Source: a virus. From it: DNA of 54,097 nucleotides. The notes under the pieces were generated by a model. That model did no database searches. It was not told the DNA's origin and saw only the letters and a program-made list of their open reading frames with translations. Positions 8,592-17,200 of this stretch are shown one piece after another. How positions within the stretch are numbered: the first letter of the stretch is position 1; each line of letters opens with the position of its first letter. The DNA lies in the IMG/VR virus record IMGVR_UViG_3300046003_005296, positions 1 through 54,097 of that record, one strand, 5' to 3'. Position numbers and translations under genes: made by a program.

Positions 8592-9043
8592 TGGCAGAAG
8601 AAAAGAAAAAAGCAGCTACAATGTTTGATTTTATTGATGGGGTGACTCATAAAAAGAAAGAATGGTCAAAATGGTCCGATGTAGATCAAAAAGCATTCAG
8701 CCCTTATATGATGAATCGATTCTTATCAATGCGAATGGAATTAACAGAATTAATCAACGAATTCCAAACATATACAATTGGATTACTTCGTCCGCAAGAG
8801 ACATATAAATTGTATCATGAATTACTGCCAAATAACAAAACATTTGCAAAATACATAAAAGGCAAATCAGAAGATAAGTTTGACAAAGAATTGGTTGCAC
8901 AAATGGCTGAACATTATCAAGTAAGCAAATCAGAAGCTTCTGATTATGTTGAATTAATGGATAAAACAAGTTGTGAGCGAATTTTAACAATGTACGGATA
9001 TAGCGAAGGCGATAAAAAGAAAATGTTGAAAGGAATCAAATGA
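8591..9043 (+). CDS. Clamp loader small subunit (T4 gp62-like)
   Basis: 150 aa, helical, no Walker motifs. Several stretches line up with T4 gp62: MMNRFLSM (gp62 VENALSQF), the LLPNNKTFAKYIKG block (gp62 VPRGKRYGKWAKL), and MAEHYQVSKSEASDYVELM (gp62 LAKRYQVNTNDAINYKSIL). gp62 forms the non-ATPase subunit of the gp44/62 clamp loader. It is shorter than T4 gp62 (187 aa), mostly at the N-terminus. Call rests on these alignments by eye and on the neighbouring gp44-like gene. Confidence 0.7.
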   Translation: MAEEKKKAATMFDFIDGVTHKKKEWSKWSDVDQKAFSPYMMNRFLSMRMELTELINEFQTYTIGLLRPQETYKLYHELLPNNKTFAKYIKGKSEDKFDKELVAQMAEHYQVSKSEASDYVELMDKTSCERILTMYGYSEGDKKKMLKGIK

Positions 9044-9243
9044 GTATTAATACGCAAACACACTACAAAGGCAAGGATAGCCTTTATAAATTTGCAGAAG
9101 AGTGGGGTTTGAATACCTACGAATTTGATATCATTAAACGCATTGTAAGATGCCGGCATAAAGGTTCCTTTGAACAAGATTTAACTAAGACAAAGGATCT
9201 TATTGACATTTATTTGAAAGAACAATTGGATTCTAACAAATAA
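9040..9243 (+). CDS. Small hypothetical protein
   Basis: 67 aa, charged, predicted helical, starting with a 4-bp overlap (ATGA) on the gp62-like gene. The middle, WGLNTYEFDIIKRIVRC, could be a small helical DNA- or protein-binding unit. In T4 the gene next to 62 is regA, but this protein is too short and shows no RegA resemblance. It closes the clamp-loader operon. Confidence 0.65.
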   Translation: MSINTQTHYKGKDSLYKFAEEWGLNTYEFDIIKRIVRCRHKGSFEQDLTKTKDLIDIYLKEQLDSNK

Positions 9244-9248
9244 TTCGA

Positions 9249-9262
9249 TATAATATAGAAAA
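9249..9262 (+). promoter_or_regulatory. TATAAT-type promoter
   Basis: TATAAT at 9249-9254 in TTCGATATAATATAG, eight bases before the ATG at 9263. Same box as at 2573 and 38245. It would give a leader of at most a few bases. Confidence 0.55.
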
Positions 9263-9835
9263 ATGGCAAATCACGTTTATAGTTATTTTGAAATTACATT
9301 CAAATCAGAAGAAGATTGTAATAATTTTGCAGAATGGATTGGATTAGATCCGAAAGATGAAAATATTGCATGGATGGCTCGAATTGAAGCTTGTTGCAAT
9401 ATCATGATGGATAATTTATATCCTGATAACGAAGATACAAGACAATGGTGGCTTGATAATGTTGGCGCCAAATGGATGTATTTTGATGATGTTGATCGAT
9501 CAACAGATTCAAGCATAATTATTAACATGACATCTGCGTGGGACTTCCCCGAAGCATTATTTTACAAATTAAGTGATTTCCTTCGCAATCGATATGAAGA
9601 TGTTGCCATGACTGTCACTTTTGATGACGAAGGTTACAATTTTATCGGCGCAGCAGCATCAAATCAAAAATTCCGAGATATTGATTATTTTCATCCAGAC
9701 TTTGATGAATTAGATGAATATAAAGATGACGAAGATTGTTGGACAGAAGAATTCTATGAAGAAATGTCTAATATAAAAGATGAATTGTTACAAGATGTTT
9801 TAGCATTCATTCAACAAGATTTAGAAAAAGAATAA
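9263..9835 (+). CDS. YubB/DUF1281-like protein
   Basis: 190 aa. The opening MANHVYSYFEITFKSEEDC and the central pattern W-x3-NVGAKWMYFDD followed by a beta strand and SAWDFPEALFYKL recall the ferredoxin-like YubB/DUF1281 family found on plasmids and phages (MAN-x-C-N start, W-x3-GTKWD core). Function of the family is unknown. The C-terminal 50 residues are strongly acidic. It is a single-gene unit with its own promoter-like box and a terminator just downstream. Confidence 0.6.
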   Translation: MANHVYSYFEITFKSEEDCNNFAEWIGLDPKDENIAWMARIEACCNIMMDNLYPDNEDTRQWWLDNVGAKWMYFDDVDRSTDSSIIINMTSAWDFPEALFYKLSDFLRNRYEDVAMTVTFDDEGYNFIGAAASNQKFRDIDYFHPDFDELDEYKDDEDCWTEEFYEEMSNIKDELLQDVLAFIQQDLEKE

Positions 9836-9852
9836 CAAGTTATACAACAAGG

Positions 9853-9881
9853 AAGCTCGGCAGAAATGTCGAGCTTTTTTT
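9853..9881 (+). terminator. Intrinsic terminator
   Basis: Perfect 7-bp stem AAGCTCG (9853-9859) / CGAGCTT (9870-9876), extendable by a C-G pair, with loop AGAAAT and a T run at 9875-9881. It ends the 9263 gene. Confidence 0.85.
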
Positions 9882-9888
9882 GTGTTTT

Positions 9889-9914
9889 TGAATTATTTTT
9901 CTTATATTAATAGT
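9889..9914 (+). promoter_or_regulatory. Promoter before the Cas4-like nuclease
   Basis: TTGAATTATTTTTC followed by TATATTA at 9903-9909, six bases before the ATG at 9915. The arrangement is nearly the same as at 53039-53065 (TTGAAATATTCTTC, TATATTA) and close to 38081-38103 (TTGTATCCTTTTTC, TATATTT), so TTG-N12-TATATT is probably a real promoter class. Confidence 0.6.
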
Positions 9915-10871
9915 ATGAAAGCTGGACAATATGTAGCACCTATCTATCGTTTATCACTACGAGACCCTGAAACGGTGCCAAGAAGAATATCTTACTCGCA
10001 ATGGTCAATGTATGAACGATGTCCATTATCATGGAAACTTGCCTACATTGATGGTCTAGCTCCATTCCAAGCATCCATTGACACAACCTTTGGTACTGCC
10101 TTTCACGAGACATTTCAATACTTCCTCACGGTAATGTATAATGAATCTGTAAAGAAAGCAGAGAATTTAGATTTTCGTAGCATATTGCAAAATAAGCTTC
10201 GTAAAGAATACGTTAAGTGCGTAACAGAAATGGGTGGAGAACATTTTTCTAATCCATTGCAATTAGCAGAATATCTTGAAGATGGCGTTGCTATATTAGA
10301 ATGGTTTAAGAAACGCAGAGCACAATATTTTTCTTCAAAGGGCTGGGAGCTCGTAGGCATCGAATTAGATTTATGCGTTCAAGCATCAGAAAACAATCCT
10401 TCAGTTTATTGGTATGGTTTCATCGATGTTGTAATGCGTCATCCGGCAACCAATCGTATTGTGTTGTTTGATATTAAAACATCACGCTCAGGTTGGAATA
10501 AATATCAAAAATCAGATTCATTGAAATCTGCTCAATTGGTTGCATATAAAACTTATTTTTCAAAGCAATTCGGTGTACCACAAGAAAATATTGATGTTGA
10601 ATTCTTTATTGTAAAACGCAAATTGATTGAAGATTCAATGTTCCCACAAAAGCGCATTCAAAACCATCGTCCATCAGCTGGCTCCGTTACTCAAAAGAAA
10701 GTACAGCGTCAAATTGATGCGTTTGTTGAAAATTGTTTTGATGCAGAAGGTAATAAACAAGCAGACGCAGTATATCATGCATTTTCGGGCAAAGGCGATA
10801 AGAATTGCAAATATTGTCCATTTAAAACGGATTATGTAAATTGTCCGAAAGAAAATAGGATTCGAGAATAA
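9915..10871 (+). CDS. PD-(D/E)XK exonuclease, Cas4/RecB type
   Basis: 318 aa from the ATG at 9915 next to the promoter; an in-frame ATG at 9882 lies inside the terminator-promoter stretch. N-terminal C36 in YERCP, GTAFHE with H64, then an Asp in GFIDVV and the FDIKTS block for the PD-(D/E)XK core, QLVAYKTYF as motif IV, and a C-terminal CKYC plus NCP. One N-terminal and three C-terminal cysteines are the Cas4/AddB iron-sulphur arrangement. Likely a DNA exonuclease for recombination, processing of ends or host DNA degradation. No helicase partner is in the window. Confidence 0.85.
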   Translation: MKAGQYVAPIYRLSLRDPETVPRRISYSQWSMYERCPLSWKLAYIDGLAPFQASIDTTFGTAFHETFQYFLTVMYNESVKKAENLDFRSILQNKLRKEYVKCVTEMGGEHFSNPLQLAEYLEDGVAILEWFKKRRAQYFSSKGWELVGIELDLCVQASENNPSVYWYGFIDVVMRHPATNRIVLFDIKTSRSGWNKYQKSDSLKSAQLVAYKTYFSKQFGVPQENIDVEFFIVKRKLIEDSMFPQKRIQNHRPSAGSVTQKKVQRQIDAFVENCFDAEGNKQADAVYHAFSGKGDKNCKYCPFKTDYVNCPKENRIRE

Positions 10872-10878
10872 TTTTTTA

Positions 10879-10889
10879 TATAATATATT
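10879..10889 (+). promoter_or_regulatory. TATAAT-type promoter abutting an ATG
   Basis: TATAAT at 10879-10884 in TTTTATATAATATATT, five bases before the ATG at 10890; another leaderless-type arrangement. Confidence 0.5.
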
Positions 10890-11102
10890 ATGTTTCACCA
10901 TAAGCACATATATGTATATCAATTTGAAATGCGTAATCATTCAACTTGGCAAGGTACGCACTTTACTACGCAAGAATATACATTATGTACAAATCATGAT
11001 GGTCCGACAAGCAAAGAAAATAAAAAATTGTTAGAAGAAGCACTTCGAATAGTTTATGGATATATGCCTAAGGGCGTTAAATTTTTGTATGAAAAATTAT
11101 GA
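10890..11102 (+). CDS. Small hypothetical protein
   Basis: 70 aa, His-rich start (MFHHKHIYVYQFEM) and a C-terminal helix. Not recognised. It starts right after a TATAAT box and overlaps the SLOG-like gene by 4 bp, so the two are probably one transcript. Confidence 0.6.
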   Translation: MFHHKHIYVYQFEMRNHSTWQGTHFTTQEYTLCTNHDGPTSKENKKLLEEALRIVYGYMPKGVKFLYEKL

Positions 11103-11503
11103 CACGAGTAGCAGTTATAGGAAATACAAATTGGCAGAACAAACGCAAAGTACAAGAAACATTACGTAATTTAAAACAGAAATTTGGTAATGAACTTATT
11201 GTGTTAGGCGCTGGCGGCACAGAAGGTGCAAATAGTATGGTAAGAAAATTTACTTTAGAATTTGGAATGCAATATGAAGAATATAATCCATCATTTTCAG
11301 GTTACAATGTACATTCTGCAATGCCGGAATCATATTATGGAAAATCTTATCATTTTAGTCAGCTACATCACCGTATGAAACTAATTGCAGAACGATGTGA
11401 TTATATGATTATAATGAACAATGAACCAAAATTAGATCCGGTGCTAAAAACCGCATATACAAATACGAAAAAACTAGAAAAACCAGTGGTTATACTAGGT
11501 TAA
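11099..11503 (+). CDS. SLOG-like nucleotide-binding protein (YspA/YpsA-related)
   Basis: 134 aa, one Rossmann-like domain. The N-terminal strand VAVIGNTNW, the glycine loop LGAGGTEGANSMVRKF and the later strand CDYMIIMNN follow the SLOG order (strand, GGA-x-GAD loop, D-x-hydrophobic strand). Such small phage SLOG proteins may bind nucleotides or nucleotide-derived signals; a lysine decarboxylase/LOG-like phosphoribohydrolase activity is another reading. No catalytic claim is made. Confidence 0.55.
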   Translation: MTRVAVIGNTNWQNKRKVQETLRNLKQKFGNELIVLGAGGTEGANSMVRKFTLEFGMQYEEYNPSFSGYNVHSAMPESYYGKSYHFSQLHHRMKLIAERCDYMIIMNNEPKLDPVLKTAYTNTKKLEKPVVILG

Positions 11504-11507
11504 TACA

Positions 11508-11514
11508 TATTTAT
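11508..11514 (+). promoter_or_regulatory. TATTTAT-type promoter box for the glycan locus
   Basis: TATTTAT (context ACATATTTATAATA) 31 bp before the ATG at 11546, with an A-rich AAAAGGAAAAG ribosome site between. The same box precedes groEL, the lysis genes and the T9SS protein. Confidence 0.55.
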
Positions 11515-11545
11515 AATAAAGTTATAACAAAAGGAAAAGTTACGA

Positions 11546-13033
11546 ATGGAGTTACCAAAATTACAAAAAATTGACCCGAACAAGTCTAAAAAGAAAAAAA
11601 TTCTGTTATTAGCAGATGATTTCCGATTACCATCTGGCATCGGCACTATTAGCAAAGAAATCATTTACAATACCGTTCATCATTATGATTGGGTACAATT
11701 AGGTGCCGCATTACAACATCCAGAACATGGTAAAGGTATTGACTTATCTCAAGTAATTGCTCAAGAAACTGGAGTAGCAGATGCAAATGTTAAATTAATT
11801 CCATGGTCGGGATATGGCGATCGCAATGTTTTATTTGCACTCATCAATCAAGAACAACCAGATGCAATTTTCCACTTTACCGATCCTCGTTATTGGACAT
11901 GGTTGTATGCATTAGAGCATGAATTAAAAACTACTTATAATATTCCATTGGTTTATTATTCTATTTGGGACGATTTACCTTATCCGATGTGGAACGCACC
12001 ATTTTATGGTAGCTGTGACTTAATTATGGGAATTAGTAAGCAATCTGATAATATACACAGAGAAGTTCTTAAACAGAACGGTTTTGGCGTTGTAGATTAT
12101 GATAAACATGATTCGGCTCCGCTGGATTTAAAATGGAATGATATAGTTACAGGATATGTGCCCCATGGATTAAATCATAATAAATTCAAACCAATTAAAA
12201 TGGATGATGAATTGTATAAAAAAATGCATGATCATTTCAAAAAAGAAAATGACATTGATTTCATGGTATTTTGGAATAATCGTAATATTAGAAGGAAACA
12301 ACCGGGAGATGTTATTCTAGCATTTAAAACGTTTGTTGATTCATTACCAGAAGACCAAAAGAATAAAGTTGGATTAGTAATGCATACTCAACCAGTTGAC
12401 GACAATGGCACTGATTTAATTGCAGTAAGAGATGCAGTAGCACCCAATTGTAAAATAATCTTTTCAGAACAAAAGCTAGCAGCAGAAGAACTTAATGCAT
12501 TGTACAATGTAGCAGATGTTGTTGTCAATATTGGTAGCAACGAAGGTTGGGGTTTAAGTTCAACAGAAGCAATCTTAGCTTGTACGCCGATTATTAACAA
12601 TGTCACCGGTGGATTACAAGATCAATGCGGATTTGAAGATGAAGATGGTAATTGGCTTCGTTTTAATGGAGAATTTGCAACCAACCATACCGGTAAATTT
12701 ACAAAACATGGTCTTTGGGTAAAACCAGTATTCCCAACTAATCGTTCACTTCAAGGTTCGCCGCAAACACCATATATCTTTGATGACCGAGCTCAATTTG
12801 AAGATGTTGCTGATGCAATTAGATATTGGTATGATTTGCCATTTGCTACTAGATTCATGCATGGAATGATTGGCCGAGAATGGGCAATGCAAAATGGTTT
12901 AACTGCAGAGCAAATGGGTGAAAAAATGATTCATATGATTGATTACTTATTCAACGCCCAAAAAGAATCAAGGCCATCATATACGTTAAATAAAGTTACA
13001 AAAAACAAATACGAAAACATAGGAATAGTATAA
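11546..13033 (+). CDS. GT-B glycosyltransferase (GT4-like), first gene of the glycan locus
   Basis: 495 aa. N-terminal GT-B half begins KKKILLLADDFRLPSGIGTISKEI (acceptor side, glycine loop), the middle has VPHGLNHNKF, the donor half FMVFWNNRNIRRKQPGDVILAF and the nucleotide-sugar signature SNEGWGLSSTEAILACTPII with two Glu seven residues apart. A retaining GT4-type enzyme working in the cytosol. Substrate unknown. It opens with MELPKLQKID, a peptide nearly repeated at the end of the next protein. Followed two bases later by the next gene. Confidence 0.88.
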   Translation: MELPKLQKIDPNKSKKKKILLLADDFRLPSGIGTISKEIIYNTVHHYDWVQLGAALQHPEHGKGIDLSQVIAQETGVADANVKLIPWSGYGDRNVLFALINQEQPDAIFHFTDPRYWTWLYALEHELKTTYNIPLVYYSIWDDLPYPMWNAPFYGSCDLIMGISKQSDNIHREVLKQNGFGVVDYDKHDSAPLDLKWNDIVTGYVPHGLNHNKFKPIKMDDELYKKMHDHFKKENDIDFMVFWNNRNIRRKQPGDVILAFKTFVDSLPEDQKNKVGLVMHTQPVDDNGTDLIAVRDAVAPNCKIIFSEQKLAAEELNALYNVADVVVNIGSNEGWGLSSTEAILACTPIINNVTGGLQDQCGFEDEDGNWLRFNGEFATNHTGKFTKHGLWVKPVFPTNRSLQGSPQTPYIFDDRAQFEDVADAIRYWYDLPFATRFMHGMIGREWAMQNGLTAEQMGEKMIHMIDYLFNAQKESRPSYTLNKVTKNKYENIGIV

Positions 13034-13035
13034 TA

Positions 13036-14298
13036 ATGAAAAAAGTAGTTATAGCATCACCAGTAGCCACACAATCTGGATATGGTCACCACGCCAGGGA
13101 AATCATTGATAACATTATCAAACATAAATCTGAAGATTGGGATATTAAATTGATTTCTTTGCCATGGGGGCATACACCATTTACTTATCCATTAACTGAA
13201 GATATACGAAATCGAATGATACAAATTCCATTGCAATATCATCCAGATATCTGGATTCAAGTTACTGTACCAACTGAGTTTCAATCAATTGGTAAATTTA
13301 ATATTGGCGTAACAGCTGGGACAGAAGGAGATATATGTCCACCAGAATGGATAGATAAGTTAAATACAATGCAAATAGTCATTGTTCCTAGTACATTTAC
13401 TAAAGAAGTATTTGAAAATACTGCAAAACAACATAATAAAGTAATTACTGCAACAATTCATGTACTTCCAGAATATTATGATGAAACAATATATTCTGGA
13501 AACTCGAGCTCGAATTTAGATATCTTAAATCAAATTCCGGAGTCTTTTGCGTTTTTAACAGTAGGACATTGGTTGCAAGGTGCATTAGGTGAAGATCGTA
13601 AAAATATTGCAGGCGTAATTCATTGTTTTTTACATACATTTAAAAATCAAAAAGATCAGCCTGCATTGATATTAAAAACAAGTGGCGCGACATATTCGAT
13701 ACTAGATAAATACGAAATTGAAACTAAAATCAATTCTATAAAAAATATGTTTCCTAAAGATCGTTTACCTAACATATATTTATTGCACGGCGATTTAACT
13801 GATAATGAAATGAATGCATTATATAATCATTCAAAAGTTAAAGCTATGATATCATTCACTAAAGCTGAAGGGTTCGGCCGTCCATTATTAGAATTTTCAA
13901 CAACTAGTAAACCAATTATAGCACCACATTATTCAGGTCAAGCTGATTTTCTTAAAAAAGATTTTATTTGTGCCGTGCCTGGTGGATTAACTGAAATACA
14001 TCATAGTGCACAAAATGAATTTTTAATTGCAGGCTCGAAATGGTTTACGCCGGATTATGGCCAAGCATCTGCAGGATTAAAAGATATTCGTAAAAATTAC
14101 AAAAAATGGCTAGAATTAGCAAAACGACAAAAATACTTTGCAAAATCATCATTTAGTAAAGATATTGTATCTAAATTATATGAACCAATTTTAAATGAAA
14201 TTGATAAACGAACTGATGCACTTCCTAAACAAATTTCATTGAATTTACCAAATCTTAAAAAAGTTGAATTGCCTAAATTGAAAAAGGTAGATGCATGA
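13036..14298 (+). CDS. GT-B glycosyltransferase (GT4-like)
   Basis: 420 aa. Begins KKVVIASPVATQSGYGHHAREI, the GT4 N-terminal strand and glycine loop; the donor half carries FLTVGHWLQG-x5-KNIAGVI, ALYNHSKVKAMISFTKAEGFGRPLLEFSTTSKPIIAP (E-x7-E signature). Cytosolic. The last 20 residues contain NLPNLKKVELPKLKKVD, two tandem copies of a motif that also starts the preceding protein (ELPKLQKID). It overlaps the next gene by 4 bp. Confidence 0.87.
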   Translation: MKKVVIASPVATQSGYGHHAREIIDNIIKHKSEDWDIKLISLPWGHTPFTYPLTEDIRNRMIQIPLQYHPDIWIQVTVPTEFQSIGKFNIGVTAGTEGDICPPEWIDKLNTMQIVIVPSTFTKEVFENTAKQHNKVITATIHVLPEYYDETIYSGNSSSNLDILNQIPESFAFLTVGHWLQGALGEDRKNIAGVIHCFLHTFKNQKDQPALILKTSGATYSILDKYEIETKINSIKNMFPKDRLPNIYLLHGDLTDNEMNALYNHSKVKAMISFTKAEGFGRPLLEFSTTSKPIIAPHYSGQADFLKKDFICAVPGGLTEIHHSAQNEFLIAGSKWFTPDYGQASAGLKDIRKNYKKWLELAKRQKYFAKSSFSKDIVSKLYEPILNEIDKRTDALPKQISLNLPNLKKVELPKLKKVDA

Positions 14299-14945
14299 AA
14301 ATAAATTATGCAATAACAGTATGTAATGAGTTTGTTGAAATCCAACGGCTCATTACATTTTTATTAAAAAATAAAAGAATACAAGATGAAATAGTAGTTT
14401 TAGTTGATATGACTAAAAACGAACCAACATCTGAATTGTTAGGATATTTACATAGATTAAGTAGCAACGATTATATCCATTTATCAGAACAAAATTTTAA
14501 TAACCATTTTGCAGACTGGAAAAATTATTTAACTAGTATATGCAATGGCGATTATATTTTTCAAATTGATGCTGATGAAATACCACATGAAAAACTTTTA
14601 GAAGTTCTGCCAGAAATATTAGAAGAAAATTTTGATTGTGAAGTATTCTTAGTACCTCGAGTTAATACAGTAGAAGGTTTGACTCAAGACCATATCAATA
14701 AATGGAGATGGAATGTTAATGAACAAGGATGGGTAAATTGGCCAGATAATCAATGGCGAATTTGGAAAAACAAACCTGAAATAAAATGGATTAATAAAGT
14801 TCATGAAAAATTAGATGGATATAAAGTATGGAGTATATTACCCGAAATGGAAGAATTTGCACTTTACCATCCTAAAACAATTGAACGACAAGAAAAGCAA
14901 AACGATTTATATGAAGGTTTAGCGAATTTTATAACAATGAGTTGA
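14295..14945 (+). CDS. GT2-family glycosyltransferase
   Basis: 216 aa, single GT-A domain: INYAITVCNE at the start, a nucleotide-sugar pocket strand and the metal-binding DADE motif in FQIDADEIP, then a W-rich segment WVNWPDNQWRIWK. This resembles the small GT2 enzymes of lipopolysaccharide core synthesis (WaaE/KdtX-like). No membrane helices. Stop lies two bases before the next start. Confidence 0.82.
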   Translation: MKINYAITVCNEFVEIQRLITFLLKNKRIQDEIVVLVDMTKNEPTSELLGYLHRLSSNDYIHLSEQNFNNHFADWKNYLTSICNGDYIFQIDADEIPHEKLLEVLPEILEENFDCEVFLVPRVNTVEGLTQDHINKWRWNVNEQGWVNWPDNQWRIWKNKPEIKWINKVHEKLDGYKVWSILPEMEEFALYHPKTIERQEKQNDLYEGLANFITMS

Positions 14946-14947
14946 AT

Positions 14948-15790
14948 ATGATCACATTTTGTATATCTACATATAATAATTTACCATATCTTAAATTAGC
15001 TATTGATTCGGTTAGAAAAAATAGTTATTTTAAAGATGCGCCATTTATTGTGCATGCAGAAAATTGTACCGATGGAACTAATGAATGGTTATTTGAGAAT
15101 CGAGATAAATATAATTTAACTTTACTTGTAGAACCCGAAAATATTAAAGTTCGGGGCATCGGGGGTGGAATGAATATTTGTGCCGATCATGTTGAAACTG
15201 AATATATAATGTTTTTACATTCAGATTTTTATGTAACTAAAAATTGGGATAAAGCATTGTTAGATATTCACGAAAAATATCCCAATGAAAAATTATGGGT
15301 TAATTCCCACCGAGTTGAACCTGATATGTTTAACAACCCATCACAAAGGCCGGGCACTGCAATAGTTCCTAAAGAAATATTCGGAGCATATTATCATGAT
15401 TTTGACTCAGAATATTTTGAAGCGTGGGTAGAAGATTTTATTAAGATCAATAAAAATATTGAAATTCCCAAAGGCGAAGGTGTATCTGGCTTAGTTAAAA
15501 AATCAGTTTGGGATGAAGTTGGAGGTAATGATCCATTATTTTCTCCCGCATCATGGGAAGATATGGACTTATTTTTACGAATGCTTCAAAATGGCGTTAG
15601 ATTCATATTACCAACAAATTCAGTTGTATGGCATTTCGGCGCACGGGGCAGTCATAGATTAGAAGAAAATCACGGACAGTCATCAGAACGACAAAGAAAA
15701 GCTGAATATGAAAATGCTAAAAAATGGTTGGAAAAATGGAAAAAGATGCCTATATTTGATGAGTATGGAATGATAAAAGGAATAGGATAA
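14948..15790 (+). CDS. GT2-family glycosyltransferase
   Basis: 280 aa from the ATG at 14948; a TTG two codons earlier is possible but overlaps the previous gene. GT-A landmarks: ITFCISTYNNLPYLKLAIDSV, ENCTDGTNEWL and the acceptor-side WEDMDLFLRM (ED-x-D). The usual DxD is HSDF in IMFLHSDFYV, one Asp only, as in some GT2 members. Inverting transferase of unknown acceptor. Confidence 0.85.
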   Translation: MITFCISTYNNLPYLKLAIDSVRKNSYFKDAPFIVHAENCTDGTNEWLFENRDKYNLTLLVEPENIKVRGIGGGMNICADHVETEYIMFLHSDFYVTKNWDKALLDIHEKYPNEKLWVNSHRVEPDMFNNPSQRPGTAIVPKEIFGAYYHDFDSEYFEAWVEDFIKINKNIEIPKGEGVSGLVKKSVWDEVGGNDPLFSPASWEDMDLFLRMLQNGVRFILPTNSVVWHFGARGSHRLEENHGQSSERQRKAEYENAKKWLEKWKKMPIFDEYGMIKGIG

Positions 15791-15794
15791 ATAT

Positions 15795-16655
15795 ATGGAA
15801 AGAAAAATTAAATTAATTACAAATTGCGAACGTCCGCCAAATTACTTAATGGATATTGCAATTAAATATTGGTTACGAACATTTAAAGAATCAGAATTGA
15901 TTTTTTTAGTAAATAACATATCACATTTTGATATGGTTGAATCTTTAAAAGAAAAATACAATATCAATGCAAAGCGTGTACATTCAATTGATGATATATA
16001 TGATGCAAATCAATGCGTCGTATGGGATGATTTAGAAGAATATGATTATGGATTATATCATGATAGAGAAGCCCCGATCATTAACGCAGTACAACATAAA
16101 TTATTGCAAGAAGGCGTAGATGTTGTAATATTTTTAGACCGAGATGAAATTTTATATCATCCTAATTTACGAGAAGTATTAAATACATTTCCGGAGCCAG
16201 TTATTAGACCACGCGGAATTGAAGTAATACAATATGGAAATGAAGAATCATATAATGACGAACTTCCATTATACAAACAACGTAAATATTTACGTTACTT
16301 TCCATCTAAAAGTAAAGCGTGTATAGTACGACAGCCAGTTCATTGGATGATTGGTCGCCATGGCACGTTGTGTGGCAGATGGCCGCATGCGGATGTGAAA
16401 GCACACCCTGAATTACAAACACACCCAGATGCAAATACAGATGAATATGCAGATCTTTATTTAGTTCATTTTGATAAAATTGATATTGATTTAATTTATC
16501 AACTTCGTATGGAAAGTCAATCTTTATTTAAAACTAACGATAGACATACAGGCGTAATTGATGTTGAAAAATTTAGTATGTGGTTTAATGAAGCTGCATT
16601 AAATGGTGAACTTTATGAAGATAATGATAATTTTTTAGAACGAGTAGATATATGA
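15795..16655 (+). CDS. Putative glycosyltransferase (GT-A-like, DRDE motif)
   Basis: 286 aa, no signal or membrane segment. It resembles GT-A enzymes loosely: an opening KLITNCERPPNYL strand and a DRDE motif in VVIFLDRDEILYHPNL where a DxD would sit. A basic segment with WMIGRHGTLCGRW follows. It is placed between GT2 and rmlC genes and overlaps rmlC by 4 bp, so a transferase or glycan-modifying role is likely. Family not firmly identified. Confidence 0.6.
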   Translation: MERKIKLITNCERPPNYLMDIAIKYWLRTFKESELIFLVNNISHFDMVESLKEKYNINAKRVHSIDDIYDANQCVVWDDLEEYDYGLYHDREAPIINAVQHKLLQEGVDVVIFLDRDEILYHPNLREVLNTFPEPVIRPRGIEVIQYGNEESYNDELPLYKQRKYLRYFPSKSKACIVRQPVHWMIGRHGTLCGRWPHADVKAHPELQTHPDANTDEYADLYLVHFDKIDIDLIYQLRMESQSLFKTNDRHTGVIDVEKFSMWFNEAALNGELYEDNDNFLERVDI

Positions 16656-17197
16656 TAATAACTTTAACTAAGTTCGAAGATGTTTTAATATTTTCTCCAA
16701 CAGTGCATCGCGATGATAGAGGATTTTTCCTAGAATCATTTAACAAAGAAATACAAGATGCAATATCTGATGAATTAGTACAAGATAATCATTCATTATC
16801 TAAAAAGAATGTATTTCGAGGATTACATTATCAATGGGATAAACCCATGGGTAAATTAGTTCGGGTAGTACACGGATCTGGATTAGATTTTATTGTAGAT
16901 ATCCGCAAAGATTCAAAAACATATGGTCAATATATTACTATACCGTTATCTGATCAAAATTTTAATATAGTATGGGTGCCAGGACATTATGCCCATGGTT
17001 TCTTATCATTACAAGATAATACTCAGTTAACATATAAAACATCAGCATATTATAATAGCCAAGCAGATGGTTGTATTAATCCTTTATCAGCTGAATTAAA
17101 TTTAAAATTTCCAATTGACAATTTAGATGTGATTTTATCAGATAAAGACAAACAAGCACAATCATTTACAGAATATAAACAGAATCCTAAATTTTAA
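16652..17197 (+). CDS. rmlC: dTDP-4-dehydrorhamnose 3,5-epimerase-like (RmlC)
   Basis: 181 aa, the usual length. Cupin family landmarks: HRDDRGFFLESFN near the N-terminus, FRGLHYQ with the catalytic-region His, GKLVRVVHGSGLDFIVDIRKDSKTYG, and VWVPGHYAHGFLSL. Epimerises C3 and C5 of dTDP-4-keto-6-deoxyglucose, or an equivalent NDP-ketosugar, toward rhamnose-type sugars. RmlA and RmlB are not in the window, so the substrate would come from the host or from genes elsewhere. Four bases precede the next ATG. Confidence 0.92.
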   Translation: MIITLTKFEDVLIFSPTVHRDDRGFFLESFNKEIQDAISDELVQDNHSLSKKNVFRGLHYQWDKPMGKLVRVVHGSGLDFIVDIRKDSKTYGQYITIPLSDQNFNIVWVPGHYAHGFLSLQDNTQLTYKTSAYYNSQADGCINPLSAELNLKFPIDNLDVILSDKDKQAQSFTEYKQNPKF

Positions 17198-17200
17198 CAT

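Noticed and set aside
9915-11503. Cas4 plus SLOG as part of a CRISPR or defence island
   Set aside because: No other cas genes or repeats; Cas4-like nucleases and SLOG proteins are common single phage genes.
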